Of a stretch of 32,540 bases of DNA, positions 14,923 through 21,976 are shown in pieces; position 1 is the stretch's first letter, and the number at the start of each line of letters is the position of its first letter. Location of the stretch: NCBI GenBank assembly GCA_016235585.1, contig JACRJY010000194.1:1-32540 (forward strand). The letters run 5' to 3'. Below the pieces are notes generated by a model. It searched no databases, had not been told where the DNA came from, and worked only from the letters and a program-made list of their open reading frames with translations. The position numbers were made by a program, and so were the translations under genes. The DNA is from Verrucomicrobiota bacterium (lineage in GTDB: Bacteria > Verrucomicrobiota > Verrucomicrobiia > Limisphaerales > JACRJY01).

Positions 14923-16995
14923 TCAAGGCTGGATCAAAAGCAATTGCAGCGCATCCAGAATGACGAAGCCATCGGTGCCGGTGTTGCTGAGGGTGATCGC
15001 CGTTTCAATGTCGCGGGTGAGTTCGATGGTGCCGAGGCTGCGAAAGGCCTGGCCGGCGGGAAGGCGCTGGGTTTGATCCACGGTGAACTCGGTTTTGCGT
15101 CCGCCACTCTGCACGGTCAGCGGCAGTTTTGTGGCGCGCGTTTCGTGGGCGGAGTAGGCCATGCGGAGATCGTAGCGGCCGGACGCCGGGGCCTTGAAAC
15201 GGAAGGTGGCGCTGGACTGGCCATCAGCGCGCTTGTCGTCATGAAGGTAGCCGGTGCCGACATGGGGCTTGAAATTGCTGGAGCGGCTCCACGCGCCCTT
15301 GAGTTCGGCTTGCGAGTCGTCGAGCACGATGCCGGGCAGGGTTTTGGGATCAATGCTCATCGGCGTCGCAGGCTCCGGCGGGAGATCGGGCAACACGGGC
15401 AGGTCGAGCACCTGTTTCTGCGCTAGCAAGCGTTCGCGTAGCGCGGGATACGGGAGCTTTTGCACGGTGACGTTTTGTTTCGCCGTCAACGCGGCGGCGA
15501 TGCCGGCGCTCTGGCCGAGGATCATCCACGTTGGCTCGACGCGGATCGAGGAGAGCGCGACGTGTGTGCACGACAGGGCGACGGGGACGAGCAGGTTGTC
15601 GCATTCGCCGGCCCGCGGCGTGATTGCGCGATACGGGATGTGATAGGGATAGCCGTGTTTGCGCCCGGCCACGCGCACGGGGAAGATGGTGCCTTCGTTG
15701 ATCACGCCGTCCTTGGTGGCGACGCGCTGGCAATCGTGCGAATCAATCGGGAACGACGACACCACGATGGGATCGTCCTTCTTCGGCTCGTCCATGATGT
15801 CCTTCTGGCTGACGACATACTGGCCCTTCATGCGCCGGCCCTCGCGCACGTAAAGCTGCGGCGACCAGTGGCCGTAGGCGGCGAACTCATCGCGGCAGAG
15901 GCCGAGTTCGGTGAGTTGCTGGCGAAGTTGCTCCGGCACGGCGGGGTCGGTGGTGAGGAAGTGATAAATCTCCAGCGTGTATTGCCTGTGCGCCTCCCAA
16001 ATCTTCGCGCGCCCGGCCACGCCCGCCTCACTCCAGCCGTTGCCGGCGCCGATGAGTCCCATCGAGAACTGTTTCCCGATGCCGTTGTTCGCATCGAACT
16101 TGCCGCCGGGCAGCGGATACAAGTCCCACAGCAAGATGGGCCGCTTCTCCTGCGCGAAGTAACGGCGCACGACTTCGAAGCGCGCCGGGTCGTAGTTCGC
16201 CGGCTTCGGGAAGGACACGCGGTTCGCCGGGTCTTTCGTGAGGCAAAGGCGGAAGCTGTAGACCATCACGTTCTTGTCGCCATCCTCCTCGGCGCCGGCA
16301 TCGGTCGTCGTGATAAGCGGCAGCGGCTTGCTGTCAGCGGAGAAGCCGGAGATCGGCAGCTTCGTTTTCGGATACTGCTTTCCGGCCAGCGATTCGCCGA
16401 ACTCCTTCCGCCCTTCGCGGCCAATCGTCCAGCTCACGCCCGCCGCCGCCATCAAGTCGCCTTCGTAAGTGGCATCAACGAAAACCTTCGCGGCGAACTC
16501 GCCATCGCTTGTCGCGATCTGCGTGATGTGTGCGCCGTTCTTCGTGACCTTCTTCAGCGCGCGCTTGGTCAGCACCTTCACGCCGGCTTCGTCGAGCATC
16601 TGCTTCGTGATCCGCACCGCCACATGCGGTTCGTAAGTCCACGGCGTGTGATCTTTCACGCTCACCTTGTAGGGCAGGGCGATGCCGCGCTGCTGGTAAT
16701 CCTTTTCGATGCGCAGATGCCATTCCTCAAACAAGCCCCCCACCGTCTGGCGCACGGTTTGATTCGAGTCGCTGAAGCATAATCCACCAGTGTTCACGCC
16801 GCCAACATGATCCGTCGGTTCGAGCAAAATGACCGACGCCCCCTCTCGCGCCGCCGCAATGGCCGCGCAGAATCCGCCCGGTGTTGAACCATAAACAACC
16901 ACATCCGCAGACTGGATTGCCGCCCGCAGCGAGAACAACGGCAGAAGGGTGCCGAGCAGCAGCAGCAGCGCTGTATGGTAAGTGTGTCGCAGCAT
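14923..16995 (-). CDS. Exported FAD-dependent oxidoreductase with C-terminal golvesin/xanthan-lyase-type domain (690 aa)
   Basis: The signal peptide is MLRHTYHTALLLLLGTLLPLFSLRA. The FAD motif is ADVVVYGSTPGGFCAAIAAA (30-49), with EGASVILLEP and HVGGVNTGGLCFSD. FVDATYEGDLMAAAGVSW and CDNLLVPVALSCTHVALSSIR are the conserved FAD_oxidored signatures shared with the gene at 9342. Residues 556-690 (IVLDDSQAELKGAWSRSS...ATFRFKAPASGRYDLRMAYS...FVILDALQLL) form a separate beta-sandwich resembling golvesin/xanthan-lyase C-terminal domains, usually taken as carbohydrate- or cell-surface-binding. The enzyme is likely exported and works on an extracytoplasmic glycan; the substrate is unknown. It is second in the cluster, 49 bases after the pyruvyl transferase-like gene. 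Confidence 0.9.
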   Translation of the reverse strand: MLRHTYHTALLLLLGTLLPLFSLRAAIQSADVVVYGSTPGGFCAAIAAAREGASVILLEPTDHVGGVNTGGLCFSDSNQTVRQTVGGLFEEWHLRIEKDYQQRGIALPYKVSVKDHTPWTYEPHVAVRITKQMLDEAGVKVLTKRALKKVTKNGAHITQIATSDGEFAAKVFVDATYEGDLMAAAGVSWTIGREGRKEFGESLAGKQYPKTKLPISGFSADSKPLPLITTTDAGAEEDGDKNVMVYSFRLCLTKDPANRVSFPKPANYDPARFEVVRRYFAQEKRPILLWDLYPLPGGKFDANNGIGKQFSMGLIGAGNGWSEAGVAGRAKIWEAHRQYTLEIYHFLTTDPAVPEQLRQQLTELGLCRDEFAAYGHWSPQLYVREGRRMKGQYVVSQKDIMDEPKKDDPIVVSSFPIDSHDCQRVATKDGVINEGTIFPVRVAGRKHGYPYHIPYRAITPRAGECDNLLVPVALSCTHVALSSIRVEPTWMILGQSAGIAAALTAKQNVTVQKLPYPALRERLLAQKQVLDLPVLPDLPPEPATPMSIDPKTLPGIVLDDSQAELKGAWSRSSNFKPHVGTGYLHDDKRADGQSSATFRFKAPASGRYDLRMAYSAHETRATKLPLTVQSGGRKTEFTVDQTQRLPAGQAFRSLGTIELTRDIETAITLSNTGTDGFVILDALQLLLIQP

Positions 16996-17044
16996 GAAAA
17001 TTGGTTGGAACTGATTTGGAGTTTCTCGGCGAACCCCGTCGGCT

Positions 17045-18313
17045 TCAACTGGCGAGATTCTTTCTCACCACCTTCATCGAACCAGCGAAGCGCTCGTGGA
17101 CGTAAGCCATCGCCTTCTTCACCTTCGCCTGCGCGGCGGGATAGTCGGCATCAATGGCGAAAAGTGTCTCCGCCATTTTCGCGGCGGGTGTCTCGTCCAT
17201 CTCCAACAGCCACTCCGGCAGGCCGATGTCTTTGAACATCCAGCATTTCGGGCTGTGGAACTCCGAGTAGGTGTGGATGACCGGCGTGCCATTCGCCAGC
17301 GCGATGATCGGCGAATGCGGCTCGTGGCAGACGACGGTGTGCGCGCGGGCGAACACCGACGCCGCCTCGTCGGCGTTCCAGAAGTATTCGAGGTTCACGA
17401 CGTGCTTGCGGATGTCCGGCGGCAACGGGTCGTGGATGAGCCGCTGGTTGTGCTCCATCTCCTTCTTCACCTCGGGCGCGATGAGCACCTTGTGGCCAGT
17501 CTTTTTCACCCAGTGCGTGACGAGGTCGCGATACTTGGCCGCGCGGCGCTCGTCGTCGGCGATCTGCTCGGGCGTGGGGTGGAGTGGATTGAGCTTGGGA
17601 GTGCGCGAGTCGTCCACGCCGGGGAGCTTGGCGGTGTTGGTGCGCAGTTGGAGCGTGATGAATTTCCGATCCTCCAATCCGAGCTTCTTCATCGTGGCCA
17701 GGCCGCGCACATCGTCACGCACGTCAATGCCGAGGCAGCCATCGGGGCCGAACTCCAGCACGCTTGGCTTCACGCCGGCCTTGCGGAGGATCGCGAGCGT
17801 CTTGGTTTCGCGCGTGTAGATGAACGACGCGCCGTTGAGCATAGCAATGCGCTCCTCCGCGCCCTTGCCCTCGACCATGTTCGGAAAATACGACTGGCCG
17901 AAGAGGCCGTAGGGCTTGCCGGCCTTGCGGCAAAATTCCATGAACGTCGTGTCCTGCCCCATGCCGGAGTTGCGGATGAAAAGGTCAGCACCACGGATGG
18001 CTGCGCGCAGCTTTTCGTCGCGCTCCGTTTTGCCCGCGAGACTGCCCTGCACAATCTCCACCTTCGGAAAGCGCGTTCGCAGCATCGCGGTGACGCGCTC
18101 ATCCAGCTTGCTCGCCCAAAGGACGATTCGCACGTCGGGCAGATGTTGTTCGAGCACGCGCAACGTCCCCGGCGTGTGCCCGATGTCGCCGATGTTGACC
18201 GTATCCCAAGCGGACTGGAGCAGAATGGTCTTGGGCTTCGCAGACGCGGCAAACGCCGCCGCGCCGAGCGCGGCGGAAACGGTCCCGATGAAATGGCGGC
18301 GGGTGACAGTCAT
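17045..18313 (-). CDS. Tat-exported polysaccharide pyruvyl transferase family protein
   Basis: The frame extends upstream, but the ATG at 18313 gives MTVTRRHFIGTVSAALGAAAFAASA, a textbook twin-arginine signal (RRHFIG) with a hydrophobic stretch and A-S-A cleavage site, so that start was chosen (422 aa). The mature part resembles the polysaccharide pyruvyl transferase family: TILLQSAWDTVNIGDIGHTPG at the start, GADLFIRNSGMGQD, KPYGLFGQSYFP, FIYTRETKTLAILRKAG, GPDGCLGIDVRDD, and near the end VVCHEPHSPIIALANGTPVI. Typical members attach ketal pyruvate to sugars in the cytoplasm; a Tat-exported version is unusual and its donor is unclear. It is first in the nine-gene minus-strand cluster and divergent from the E2 gene. 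Confidence 0.82.
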   Translation of the reverse strand: MTVTRRHFIGTVSAALGAAAFAASAKPKTILLQSAWDTVNIGDIGHTPGTLRVLEQHLPDVRIVLWASKLDERVTAMLRTRFPKVEIVQGSLAGKTERDEKLRAAIRGADLFIRNSGMGQDTTFMEFCRKAGKPYGLFGQSYFPNMVEGKGAEERIAMLNGASFIYTRETKTLAILRKAGVKPSVLEFGPDGCLGIDVRDDVRGLATMKKLGLEDRKFITLQLRTNTAKLPGVDDSRTPKLNPLHPTPEQIADDERRAAKYRDLVTHWVKKTGHKVLIAPEVKKEMEHNQRLIHDPLPPDIRKHVVNLEYFWNADEAASVFARAHTVVCHEPHSPIIALANGTPVIHTYSEFHSPKCWMFKDIGLPEWLLEMDETPAAKMAETLFAIDADYPAAQAKVKKAMAYVHERFAGSMKVVRKNLAS

Positions 18314-18440
18314 AGTGGGGCAAGAATGACAGGCGGGTTCAATTGCTGCAATAAAACGCCGAGAGGTGCGAAACCTTCTCCCCTTTCCGCGCGGCGATGG
18401 GGCCGATGCCACCCGCGTGCGGGCAATCGTCCAACCCGAA

Positions 18441-18469
18441 GTGAAGCAATTTTTTCTAGTCACTATACG
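18441..18469 (+). promoter_or_regulatory. Possible weak promoter for the E2-E3 operon
   Basis: A tatacg hexamer at 18464-18469 lies 17 bases after gtgaag (18441-18446), 33 bases before the E2 start. Both match the sigma-70 consensus only partly. The location in the divergent intergenic region is the main support. Confidence 0.22.
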
Positions 18470-18501
18470 GCGTTTGCCCCATCCTCACGCGCTTTGAATT
18501 T

Positions 18502-19797
18502 ATGGATGTAAAACTTCCAAAACTCGGTGAAGGCGCGGATTCCGGCGTCGTGGTGTCCGTGCTGGTCAAGGAAGGCGACATGGTCGCCAAGGGCCAGACG
18601 GTCATCGAACTGGAAAACGAGAAGGCCGTCGCGCCGGTGCCCTCGACCGCCGCCGGGCGCGTTGCCAAGGTGCGCGTGAAGGAAGGCGACAAAATCAGCG
18701 TCGGCCACGTGCTCCTCGTGCTGGAAGGCGGCGAACCTGCCGTCCAGCCAGCGCCCACCACTCCGTCTGTCAAGCCACGCAAGGCCGCGCTGGTTCCCGT
18801 TTCCGAACCGGAGCCGGGCGAAGTTGCCGAGGAAGCCGGTGAAGAAGCCGAACCCGCTGGCTCGGATGCCGACGTGGCCGCCGCACCCTCGCTGCGCGTG
18901 CTCGCGCGGCAGTTGGGAATTGATTGGCGGAAAGTGCGCGGCAGCGGTCGCGGCGGGCGCATCGAGCAGGCGGACTTGCGCGCCTACATTCAGCGGCTCA
19001 CCAAACTCGCGGCGCAGCCGAAGGTTGCTTCCACGCCCTCCGCAACTTCCGCTCCCGCCGTGCGCACCGTCGAATCCGTGGATTTTTCGCAGTGGGGCGA
19101 GGTCACGACGAAGCCGCTCACCCAGCTCCGCAAAGTCATCGCCCGCCGCATGAGCGAGAGCTGGCAGGCCGTGCCGCGCGTCACGCAGTTCGACGAGGCG
19201 GACATCACCGGCCTGCTCGAACTCCGCAAGCGCCACGCCGAGGCTTACAAGGCGAAGGGTGCAAACCTCACCGTCACCTGCTTCGCGCTCAAGGCCGTCG
19301 TCGCCACGCTCAAGAAACATCCGATCTTCAACGCCAGCCTCGACGAGGCGGCGCAGGAGGTTGTCTTCAAAAACTATTTCCACCTTGGCATGGCCGTGGA
19401 CACCGAGCAGGGCCTGCTCGTCCCCGTGCTGCGCGACGTGGACAAGAAAAGCCTCCTCGACCTCGCGAAGGAACTCGCCGCGCTCGCCGAACGCGCGCGC
19501 GACCGCAAAATCAGCGCGGACGAAATGAAGGGCGGCACCTTCACCATCTCGAACCAGGGCGCGATTGGCGGCGGCCACTTCACCCCGATTGTGAATCTCC
19601 CCGAGGTCGCCATCCTCGGCCTCGGCAAGGGCGCGCTCAAGCCCGCCGTCGTGAACGGTAAAATTGAACCGCGCACGCTGCTGCCCATCGCAATTTCCTA
19701 CGACCACCGGGTGATTGACGGCGGCACGGCGGCGCGCTTCACCGTGGATTTGGCGGCGGCACTGGCAAACTTTCCCGAGAACGAAGTGAAGCTCTGA
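18502..19797 (+). CDS. pdhC: Dihydrolipoamide acyltransferase, E2 component of a 2-oxoacid dehydrogenase complex
   Basis: The protein is 431 aa, cytosolic. It has one N-terminal lipoyl domain (residues 1-77) with the lipoylated Lys41 in ELENEKAVAPVPS. An Ala/Pro/Glu linker follows, then a peripheral subunit-binding domain (128-165; SLRVLARQLGIDWRKVRGSG), then the catalytic acyltransferase domain ending with ISYDHRVIDGG (398-408), His402 and Asp406 being the catalytic pair. The ETEKA-type lipoyl loop and the domain make-up fit pyruvate dehydrogenase E2, but branched-chain or 2-oxoglutarate E2 cannot be excluded. The E3 gene follows 42 bases downstream. No E1 gene lies next to it; upstream is the divergent glycan cluster. 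The ATG has no visible Shine-Dalgarno. Confidence 0.93.
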   Translation: MDVKLPKLGEGADSGVVVSVLVKEGDMVAKGQTVIELENEKAVAPVPSTAAGRVAKVRVKEGDKISVGHVLLVLEGGEPAVQPAPTTPSVKPRKAALVPVSEPEPGEVAEEAGEEAEPAGSDADVAAAPSLRVLARQLGIDWRKVRGSGRGGRIEQADLRAYIQRLTKLAAQPKVASTPSATSAPAVRTVESVDFSQWGEVTTKPLTQLRKVIARRMSESWQAVPRVTQFDEADITGLLELRKRHAEAYKAKGANLTVTCFALKAVVATLKKHPIFNASLDEAAQEVVFKNYFHLGMAVDTEQGLLVPVLRDVDKKSLLDLAKELAALAERARDRKISADEMKGGTFTISNQGAIGGGHFTPIVNLPEVAILGLGKGALKPAVVNGKIEPRTLLPIAISYDHRVIDGGTAARFTVDLAAALANFPENEVKL

Positions 19798-19805
19798 ACG
19801 AAGTT

Positions 19806-19833
19806 TCATAATTCATACCTCATCATTCATCCT
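19806..19833. repeat. Degenerate ATTCAT-type short repeat upstream of lpdA
   Basis: The E2-E3 gap is largely made of cataattcatacctcatcattcatc, a run of near-copies of TCATnATTCAT. It is low in GC compared with both genes. Nothing else is recognisable in the 42-base gap. Confidence 0.45.
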
Positions 19834-19839
19834 TTCCCC

Positions 19840-21261
19840 ATGGATCCCATTCAAACTGAAGTTGTCGTCCTCGGCGCCGGCCCCGGCGGTTACGCCGCCG
19901 CGGTTTACGCCGCCGACCTGGGCAAGAAAGTCATCCTCGTCGAGCAAGGCCCGCGCCTCGGCGGCGTGTGCCTGAACCGTGGCTGCATCCCGTCCAAGGC
20001 GCTGCTGCACGCCACGAAGATGATCACCGAGGCGAAGGAATCCGCGCACCGCGGCATCACCTTCGCCGCGCCGGTGATTCAGCTCGAAAAACTGCGCGAG
20101 TGGAAAAACACCGTGCTCACCAAGCTCGGCCACGGCATCACGAACCTCGCCCAGCGGCGCGGGGTGCAGGTGATGCACGCGCGCGGCTATTTCGAGGATT
20201 CACAGACGCTGCGCGTCGAGACGCCGGAAGGCCAGCAGTTCATCAAGTTCCAGCAGGCGATCATCGCCGTCGGCTCCAAGCCCGCGCTGCCGAAGATTTT
20301 CGACCTCGGCAACCCGCGCGTGATGACTTCCACCGAGGCGCTGGAGGTGGAGGAAATTCCGCAGAACCTGCTCATCATTGGCGGCGGCTACATCGGCATG
20401 GAACTCGGCACCGTCTATGCCGCGCTCGGCAGCCAGGTCACCGTCGTCGAGGCGCTCGACAGCATTTTGACCGGCGCGGATGCCGACCTCATCCGGCCCG
20501 TCGCGGCCTACGCGAAAAAGGCGTTCAAGGAAGTCCGCCTCAAGTCGAAAGTCGTGAAGATGGCCACGGCGGGCAAACAAATCAAAGTCGTCGTTGAAAC
20601 CGACGGCCAGCCGAAGGAAGAACTTTACGACCGCGTGCTCGTCAGCGTGGGGCGCGTGCCGAACTGCACCGACCTTGGACTCGAAAACACCAAGGTCGAG
20701 CGTGACGAAAAGGGCTTCATCAAGGTCAACAACAAGCAGCAGACCACCGACCCCGGCATCTACGCCATCGGCGACGTGGCGGGCGGCGTGATGCTCGCGC
20801 ACAAGGCGAGCAAGGAGGCGCGCGTCGCCGTCGAGGTCATCGCGGGCGAGGACAGCGTGTTCGAGAAGGTCGTCATCCCCGCCGTCGTCTTCACCGATCC
20901 CGAAGTGGCGTGGTGCGGCCTGACGGAAACCGAGGCGAAGGCCAAGGGCATCGAGGTTCAAGTGGCGAAATTCCCATGGGGCGCTTCCGGCCGCGCACTC
21001 ACCTTCGACCGCACGGATGGCTTGACCAAGCTGATCATTGACCCGGCGACCGAGCGCGTGCTCGGCGTGGGCATCGTCGGCCACGGCGCGGGTGAACTGA
21101 TCGCCGAGGGCGTGCTGGCCGTCGAGATGGGCGCGACGGTGAAGGATCTTTCGTTGTGCGTCCACCCACACCCGACGCTTTCCGAGACGGTGATGGAGGC
21201 GGCGGAGATTTTCTACGGCCACGCCACGCACGCCTTTGTGCGGAAGCAGACGGCGGCGTGA
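19840..21261 (+). CDS. lpdA: Dihydrolipoyl dehydrogenase (E3)
   Basis: The protein is 473 aa, cytosolic flavoprotein that reoxidises dihydrolipoyl groups on E2 with NAD+. The FAD motif is VVVLGAGPGGYAAAVYAADLG (8-28). The redox-active disulfide is GGVCLNRGCIPSK with Cys44/Cys49. The NAD-binding motif is NLLIIGGGYIGMELGTVYAALG. The second FAD contact is GIYAIGDVAGGVMLAHKA. The C-terminal interface has VHPHPTLSETVMEAAE, with the His-Glu catalytic pair. All key residues are present and the length is normal. It is paired with E2, so it serves that complex and probably others, since E3 is usually shared. The ATG is preceded by the pyrimidine-rich cctttcccc, with no Shine-Dalgarno. Confidence 0.96.
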   Translation: MDPIQTEVVVLGAGPGGYAAAVYAADLGKKVILVEQGPRLGGVCLNRGCIPSKALLHATKMITEAKESAHRGITFAAPVIQLEKLREWKNTVLTKLGHGITNLAQRRGVQVMHARGYFEDSQTLRVETPEGQQFIKFQQAIIAVGSKPALPKIFDLGNPRVMTSTEALEVEEIPQNLLIIGGGYIGMELGTVYAALGSQVTVVEALDSILTGADADLIRPVAAYAKKAFKEVRLKSKVVKMATAGKQIKVVVETDGQPKEELYDRVLVSVGRVPNCTDLGLENTKVERDEKGFIKVNNKQQTTDPGIYAIGDVAGGVMLAHKASKEARVAVEVIAGEDSVFEKVVIPAVVFTDPEVAWCGLTETEAKAKGIEVQVAKFPWGASGRALTFDRTDGLTKLIIDPATERVLGVGIVGHGAGELIAEGVLAVEMGATVKDLSLCVHPHPTLSETVMEAAEIFYGHATHAFVRKQTAA

Positions 21262-21374
21262 TGCATTCCCTGCTCCGGGCCAATTCAAGCCATGCCGGCA
21301 AAATCAGCACTTGAAATGCCGCGCGGCTTGGGGCGAAATGGCCGGGCTTTCGTTCCGACTGGCGGCCAATACTT

Positions 21375-21869
21375 ATGACGCTTTGCGACATCCTCTCCCG
21401 CGAGCAGGTCCTCCCCGACCTGCAGGCGACCAACCGCTGGGAGGCCATTGACGAACTCCTCACCAACCTCGTGCAGACCGGCAAGATCAAGCCGGAGAAC
21501 CGCGAGGCCATCGCCGCCGTCGTCAAGAAGCGCGAGACCTCGATGAGCACGGGCATCGGCTTCGGCGTCGGCATCCCGCACGCCTCGACCGACCTGATCT
21601 ACGAGGTCGTCGGTGCGTTCGGCCGCTCGAAGAAGGGCGTGAACTTCGACTCGCTCGACAACCAGCCGGTCCGGCTCGTCATGCTTTTCCTCGTGCCGCA
21701 GGGCCAGTTCCAGAAGCACCTGCACACGCTGGCTAACATCGCAAAATTGCTTCACAACAAAGATTTTCGCCTCGCCCTCGAAACCGCGCCCGACGCCGAC
21801 GCGATGCTCAAAATCATCAAGGATCATTCGGGTGGTGCGAGTGGTGCCGCCAGTGTGGTCAAAAAGTGA
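21375..21869 (+). CDS. PTS EIIA-like protein, fructose/nitrogen type (PtsN-like)
   Basis: The protein is 164 aa, cytosolic. It has the EIIA-Fru/Ntr fold: CDILSREQVLPDLQATNRWE at the start, VVKKRETSMSTGIGFGVGIPHAS with the phosphorylatable His69, then VRLVMLFLVPQGQFQKHLHTLANIAKLL. No EIIB, EIIC or HPr domain is attached or adjacent, which favours a regulatory (PtsN-type) role over sugar transport. It lies 113 bases after lpdA and its TGA overlaps a GTG that could be read as a start for argS. The Ser/Gly/Ala-rich tail (SGGASGAASVVKK) is probably disordered. Confidence 0.9.
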   Translation: MTLCDILSREQVLPDLQATNRWEAIDELLTNLVQTGKIKPENREAIAAVVKKRETSMSTGIGFGVGIPHASTDLIYEVVGAFGRSKKGVNFDSLDNQPVRLVMLFLVPQGQFQKHLHTLANIAKLLHNKDFRLALETAPDADAMLKIIKDHSGGASGAASVVKK

Positions 21870-21931
21870 CGCCACCCGCGCCCGGCTCCTTGGGTGCTGA
21901 CCTTTCCCGCTGCGCGTCCGTCTTCTTGCCG

Positions 21932-21969
21932 TTTTATCCGTGTCCACCGTATCCATCCGTGGTTAAATC
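21932..21969. repeat. Single-arm copy of the CCACGGATGGA..ACACGGAT dispersed repeat upstream of argS
   Basis: Read on the minus strand the segment is aaccacggatggatacggtg followed by gacacggataaaac. It matches the arm at 26251-26286 in order and spacing. It occupies most of the 107 bases between ptsN-like and the likely argS start. Confidence 0.65.
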
Positions 21970-21976
21970 TTTCCCT

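Noticed and set aside
11971..15426. 1151-aa plus-strand open frame
   Set aside because: It lies antisense to the sialidase-like gene and part of the FAD gene, is dominated by Arg/Ala/His without domain motifs, and is a GC-rich shadow frame.
21866..21976. N-terminal extension of ArgRS from GTG 21866
   Set aside because: The extension is low-complexity and crosses a dispersed repeat; family alignment places the start near 21977.
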